Shown here: positions 60,408 through 64,000 of the stretch, piece after piece
Numbering within the stretch: the first letter of the stretch is position 1
Layout of the letters: every line of letters starts with the position of its first letter
Assembly (NCBI GenBank): GCA_023417475.1
Contig: JAEZFP010000068.1
Span: forward strand, 62,001-126,000
Source of the DNA: Bacillota bacterium
Lineage (GTDB): Bacteria; Bacillota; UBA4882; UBA8346
Direction of reading: 5' to 3'
DNA: 64,000 nucleotides
Position numbers and translations under genes: made by a program
The notes under the pieces: model-generated
The model's input: only the letters and a program-made list of their open reading frames with translations
Databases searched by the model: none
What the model was told of the DNA's origin: nothing

Positions 60408-60755
60408 TCAATACAACAAAATGACCGCCAATAACACCAATGGCTGATCGCCATCATTGGCGACCGAATGGCCCTTGCCCCCGCCGGTTACCATGGCGTC
60501 ACCGGGATGAATCATCTGCCAATCCCCGTCATCGTTGAAACGCCCTTGCCCGGAAACCACATAAAAGATCTCTTCCTCTTGGTCGTGATGGTGAAACCCG
60601 ATCGACGCCCCAACCGGTAACGTTAGTTCAGCGGTTAGGCGCACTTTACCTTGCAAGTCGCCCTCCCGAAATAAATGCTTAATCGTAACCACCCCGGCGC
60701 CGTCACGCATCTTCTCCCGAGTTTCTTGCGCCATCTCATAAGCAACGCGAAGCAT
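60408..60755 (-). CDS. Cupin domain protein
   Basis: 115 residues. A single cupin barrel with motif 1 GASIGFHHHDQEEEIFYVVSG and motif 2 HPGDAMVTGGGKGHSVANDG; the His and Glu metal ligands are intact. The family covers sugar-binding, isomerase and regulatory roles, so no function is claimed. GGAGG precedes ATG 60755. Confidence 0.85.
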   Translation of the reverse strand: MLRVAYEMAQETREKMRDGAGVVTIKHLFREGDLQGKVRLTAELTLPVGASIGFHHHDQEEEIFYVVSGQGRFNDDGDWQMIHPGDAMVTGGGKGHSVANDGDQPLVLLAVILLY

Positions 60756-60821
60756 TGGTAATCCTCCTTCGAATCCATCCAGTTAAAGAACTAACCCTCA
60801 AGATTATTTGACATGAAATAG

Positions 60822-60895
60822 AAAACTCCTACCTACGAGAATTACAACTTGCCAATGTGCGGAGCGGATTGCAATTCATACCGTAAAATAGGAGC
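60822..60895 (-). terminator. Long terminator-like hairpin after the tubulin-like gene
   Basis: Outer stem CTCCTA/TAGGAG and inner GAATTGCAA / TTGTAATTC pairing, then TTTTCTATTT on the minus strand. The inner loop is large, so the fold is only moderately certain. Confidence 0.5.
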
Positions 60896-60910
60896 TATCA
60901 TTGAACCGTC

Positions 60911-62257
60911 TTAGCGTTTTTTATTATTATTCAACTTAAATTGGTCCCAAAAAGGATTCTCCCGATCACCGGTTTCTTCAGTGGGAACCGGACTTTCCAT
61001 CAAGTCGAGGATTTGGTCGACCGTCAACCCTTTGTCCGAAACCGCTTTTGAGCGCTCGGGAGCGGTTTCCTTAACAGCGACTTGCGTAACAGCGGGTTCA
61101 ACGTTCCGTTCCGGCAGCTTGGCGGTGCCGGCCGGTGTGCTGCCGAACGTACGCCGGGTGGCCGGCAATGGATTTGGGGTATCCCAATCCAATATTTCTT
61201 CACCGAAATTGGTGGCGACCGAACGGTTCAAGCGTGAAATAATACTTGGGCTTAATTCCTGCAATTTGGCGCGGATTCCGTTCAAACGGGTTTCCGGAGC
61301 GTTTAATCCCGCCAATACCAGATACAACACTACGGTGTCCTGCAACTCGGCGTCGCTATATAATCCCCGGAACAAAGTCGGGGCATTGGTCAGGTTTTGG
61401 CATTCCTGAAACACCATTTCGACTGACTCGGCATTGACCCGGTAATTTTCCGGACAAACGAGTAAGGCCGCGACTCTGGAGCATTCCCCTTCAAAATTGT
61501 TCTCTTGCAATACGTTATCGACTTCCTGTCGAATCGCTTTGGCCAACCGTTCCGGTTCATTGGAACCATCCAGTCGCACTTCGACGCGTAACGGTGTGAA
61601 ACAACCCGGGGTATTTAATAACCGGAAAAAGTCTTCGCGGTCAAAGACGAACATATTGGATAAACGGTTCGGAATCTGATTGATGGTATCAAACAAACTG
61701 ACAATGGCGTTGTTCGCCTGGGGCCAAAAGTCCAAGATGGCTTGATCCCCAAATTTAACGCGGAGCAAATGATTGTCAACGAAGAAAAACGGCGTCGGAT
61801 TGACATCGCTTAAAATATCGAACCCTTTGATCGCGTTTTTTTGTTCCTCCAATGATTCGGAATACAACGGAACTGTTGCCAAACAGCCGGTTTGCATCCC
61901 GACCGCCCGCGCGATCTCAACCACGTCCGCGGCGATTCCGGTCCCGGTCCCACCGCCCAAACAAGCGACCACGAAAACAAAATCCACGTCATAGTAGAAA
62001 TATTCGGCAATAACGCTCTGTACTTTTTCCGCATCGTAACGGATGGCTTCCTGACCGATTCGCGGATCTTTGCCCGCGCCCAAACGGGTGCCGATCCGGA
62101 CGCGGTATTCGTTGGGTATAACCTGTAGCGCTGCAAGGTCAACCGGAGAGGTGTTGATCGCAATTGCTTTATAGCCCCGTTTGGCAAACAGATCCGCAAT
62201 TTTGCCGCCGCCTTGACCACAACCGATAAAGCCAAACTTAATCCCTTTTTCCTGCAT
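60911..62257 (-). CDS. Tubulin/FtsZ-like GTPase, lone member of unknown role
   Basis: 448 residues. FIGCGQGGGKIADLF (about 9-23) and the tubulin signature ACLGGGTGTGIAADV (about 98-112) show the GTP site, with GAGKDPRIG before it. The T7 catalytic-loop equivalent is FDREDFFRLLNTPG (about 204-217). The tail (370-448) is low-complexity and ends NPFWDQFKLNNNKKR. It is distinct from FtsZ in sequence and has no ftsA or mur gene nearby; CetZ- or TubZ-like proteins are the nearest idea. It might form a filament for shape, DNA or organelle positioning. GGAGG precedes the ATG. Confidence 0.8.
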   Translation of the reverse strand: MQEKGIKFGFIGCGQGGGKIADLFAKRGYKAIAINTSPVDLAALQVIPNEYRVRIGTRLGAGKDPRIGQEAIRYDAEKVQSVIAEYFYYDVDFVFVVACLGGGTGTGIAADVVEIARAVGMQTGCLATVPLYSESLEEQKNAIKGFDILSDVNPTPFFFVDNHLLRVKFGDQAILDFWPQANNAIVSLFDTINQIPNRLSNMFVFDREDFFRLLNTPGCFTPLRVEVRLDGSNEPERLAKAIRQEVDNVLQENNFEGECSRVAALLVCPENYRVNAESVEMVFQECQNLTNAPTLFRGLYSDAELQDTVVLYLVLAGLNAPETRLNGIRAKLQELSPSIISRLNRSVATNFGEEILDWDTPNPLPATRRTFGSTPAGTAKLPERNVEPAVTQVAVKETAPERSKAVSDKGLTVDQILDLMESPVPTEETGDRENPFWDQFKLNNNKKR

Positions 62258-62421
62258 CCGTTAATAACCTCCAGCGATAGGTTTTTAAAATATAAGACGG
62301 AATCAATACATTATGATTTGGGATAAAAATCATGTTCAGATTTATTAGCGAATTTATTTCTAATTTGACTTAAATTTAGAAAATCCTTTTTTTAAAATTA
62401 TGTTAATCGTTGTCAAAAAGA

Positions 62422-62441
62422 AAAAGCGGCGCGCCGCTTTT
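62422..62441 (-). terminator. Rho-independent terminator after pckG
   Basis: AAAAGCGGC / GCCGCTTTT stem with a CTTTTT run on the minus strand, eight bases after the pckG stop. Confidence 0.8.
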
Positions 62442-62448
62442 GAAATTT

Positions 62449-64000
62449 TTAGGACATTATACTAATTTGGGAATATTTTAAAGTTTTTAGTCGTTCGGTC
62501 AATTCCGTCATTTCGTTATGGATTGCTGGTGGCAAACGATCAAATTGTTCGAAAAAGGCCTTTTGATTATCCAAGTCGGCGAGCCAGGCGTCAGGATCGA
62601 CTTCCAGCAACGAATTCATCGCGGCGGCCGTCACGGTCAAACCGGTCAGATCGATCGCTTCCGGTGTCGGTAGGTATCCGATCGGACTTTTTTGAGCCGC
62701 GCCTCGGCCGTTGCAACGTTCCAAAATCCATTGGATAACCCGGAAGTTGTCGCCAAACCCCGGCCAGATAAATTTAGCGTTTTCATCGGTTCGAAACCAA
62801 TTCACGTGGAAGATTGGCGGTGGATTGGTCAGGCGTTGACCGATCCGCAACCAATGTCCAAAATAATCGCCCATGTTGTAACCACAGAACGGCAACATCG
62901 CCATGGGATCGCGTCTGACAACCCCTACGGCTCCGGTCGCCGCCGAAGTCGTTTCCGAAGCCATTGCCGCTCCGACGTAAACACCGTGTTGCCAATTGTG
63001 AGCCTGATATACCAAAGGAGCTACTTTCGCCCGCCGTCCGCCGAAGATAATTGCCGAGATCGGCACCCCTGCGGGATTTTGCCATTCCGGTGAGATGGAC
63101 GGACAGTTGCGCGCCGGGGCCGTAAAACGGGAATTGGGATGAGCGGCGGCCGTTCCCGATTCGGGAGACCAAGGATTCCCCTGCCAATCCAAGGCCGCCT
63201 GGGGAGGCTCCACACCCATCCCTTCCCACCAAACCGTCCCTTCGGCGGTTAAAGCGACATTGGTGAAGATGGTATCTTTGAGAACCGTCGCTAAGGCGTT
63301 GGGATTAGACTTCGCATTAGTGCCGGGCGCCACTCCGAAAAAACCCGCTTCCGGGTTCATTGCCCAAAGCCGGCCGTCAGGGCCGATCCGCATCCAAGCG
63401 ATATCATCTCCAACCGTCCATACTTTGTATCCTGTAAAACTCTCCGGGGGAATCATCATGGCCAAATTGGTTTTGCCGCAGGCGCTGGGAAATGCAGCGG
63501 CAACATACGAAACATTACCCTGAGGATCTTCAACCCCCAAAATAAGCATATGTTCGGCCATCCAGCCTTCGTGATACCCTAAGTAACTTGCGATCCGAAG
63601 CGCAAAACATTTCTTCCCTAACAAGACATTTCCGCCATAGCCCGACCCAACGCTCCAAATCGTGTTGTCTTCAGGAAAATGACAGATGAAACGCCGCTCG
63701 GGATTTAAATCGGCTTTTGAGTGCAACCCTCTCACAAAATCGGCACTCTCCCCCAATTGTTCAAGGGCCACAGTGCCAATCCGGGTCATAATCCGCATAT
63801 TTAAAACAACATAAATACTATCGGTCAGTTCAATGCCGACTTTACTAAATGGCGAGCCGGGGACTCCCATGATGTAAGGGATGACATACATCATCCTGCC
63901 CGCCATCGCTCCGTCAAAAATCGCGCCAAGTTTTTGATACGCCTCCTCCGGTTGCAGCCAATTGTTGGTCGGACCGGCGTCAGCCTTTTCACGGGTACAA
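62449..64000 (-). CDS. pckG: GTP-dependent phosphoenolpyruvate carboxykinase, partial (5' end missing)
   Basis: 517 residues are visible; the frame continues open to the right edge (CTREKADAGPTNNW... before the first Met), so the start lies outside. The kinase loop is AAFPSACGKTNLAMM, and GRRAKVAPLVYQAHNWQHG and PMAMLPFCGYN are family motifs. It interconverts oxaloacetate and PEP with GTP. A terminator follows and the tubulin-like gene comes next. Confidence 0.95.
   Translation of the reverse strand, partial: CTREKADAGPTNNWLQPEEAYQKLGAIFDGAMAGRMMYVIPYIMGVPGSPFSKVGIELTDSIYVVLNMRIMTRIGTVALEQLGESADFVRGLHSKADLNPERRFICHFPEDNTIWSVGSGYGGNVLLGKKCFALRIASYLGYHEGWMAEHMLILGVEDPQGNVSYVAAAFPSACGKTNLAMMIPPESFTGYKVWTVGDDIAWMRIGPDGRLWAMNPEAGFFGVAPGTNAKSNPNALATVLKDTIFTNVALTAEGTVWWEGMGVEPPQAALDWQGNPWSPESGTAAAHPNSRFTAPARNCPSISPEWQNPAGVPISAIIFGGRRAKVAPLVYQAHNWQHGVYVGAAMASETTSAATGAVGVVRRDPMAMLPFCGYNMGDYFGHWLRIGQRLTNPPPIFHVNWFRTDENAKFIWPGFGDNFRVIQWILERCNGRGAAQKSPIGYLPTPEAIDLTGLTVTAAAMNSLLEVDPDAWLADLDNQKAFFEQFDRLPPAIHNEMTELTERLKTLKYSQISIMS

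Overview
The window looks like a chromosomal segment of an anaerobic or microaerophilic, deep-branching Bacillota (Firmicutes) bacterium that probably has an outer membrane and may form spores. Bacillota signs: the ylxM-ffh-rpsP-khpA-rimM-trmD-rplS-lepB operon, MurT/GatD, DegV, HemZ, two 6S RNA genes, a SleB-type cortex hydrolase, and strong GGAGG ribosome binding sites with many TTG/GTG starts. Outer-membrane signs: a PorV/UPF0164-like barrel, a small beta-barrel protein ending in Phe, and an ABC solute-binding protein and a cyclophilin with ordinary signal peptides and no lipobox. No rRNA, tRNA, CRISPR array, phage or transposase gene was found.

Layout. 1-12.9 kb: a minus-strand catabolic cluster. 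In transcription order it holds an old-yellow-enzyme reductase, a LacI regulator, a Gfo/Idh/MocA oxidoreductase, a ribose-type ABC importer (binding protein, double ATPase, two permeases), a zinc alcohol dehydrogenase, a fumarate-reductase-like flavoprotein and two TIM-barrel isomerases, the last cut by the left edge. Three similar palindromes centred on AACGTT/AACGAT lie before the LacI gene and the first reductase and are probably the LacI operators. 12.9-15.3 kb: a gene-poor stretch with a second 6S RNA, a YcaQ/AlkX-like DNA glycosylase and a long leader before the SleB gene. 15.9-22.8 kb: a 2-hydroxyacid dehydrogenase, a queuosine pair (queF and a precursor transporter) under a preQ1-I riboswitch, DegV, a PKD-domain secreted protein, the PorV-like barrel, a DUF1540 protein and a 169-bp near-palindrome. 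23-27.6 kb: the translation/SRP operon behind a consensus promoter. 27.7-38.1 kb: a small barrel, a diguanylate cyclase, MurT/GatD, an ECF sigma/anti-sigma/RseB-like trio, a four-LysM protein, an iron alcohol dehydrogenase and two unknown proteins. 38.1-47.3 kb: a GH1 beta-glucosidase, a structured gene-free stretch with a 21-bp periodic array, a TolB-like propeller, 5-formyl-THF cyclo-ligase preceded by 6S RNA, aspS, hisS and a SurA/PrsA-like foldase with a long terminator-containing leader. 47.3-64 kb: hemZ, a metallo-hydrolase, ldh, a B12-dependent ribonucleotide reductase, a SPOR protein, an acetyltransferase, single-chain purL with a divergent LysR gene, a second 21-bp periodic array, a cyclophilin, a cupin, a lone tubulin/FtsZ-like GTPase and GTP-type PEP carboxykinase, cut by the right edge.

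Together the genes suggest a sugar- or glycoside-fermenting organism (importer, GH1, LDH, iron ADH, PEPCK). The most notable items are the two collinear 6S RNAs, the preQ1 riboswitch, intergenic arrays that share a 21-bp period, the lone tubulin-like GTPase, a cysteine-poor MurT without the usual zinc ribbon, and the redox-rich catabolic cluster. All calls come from reading the sequence; no database search was run.
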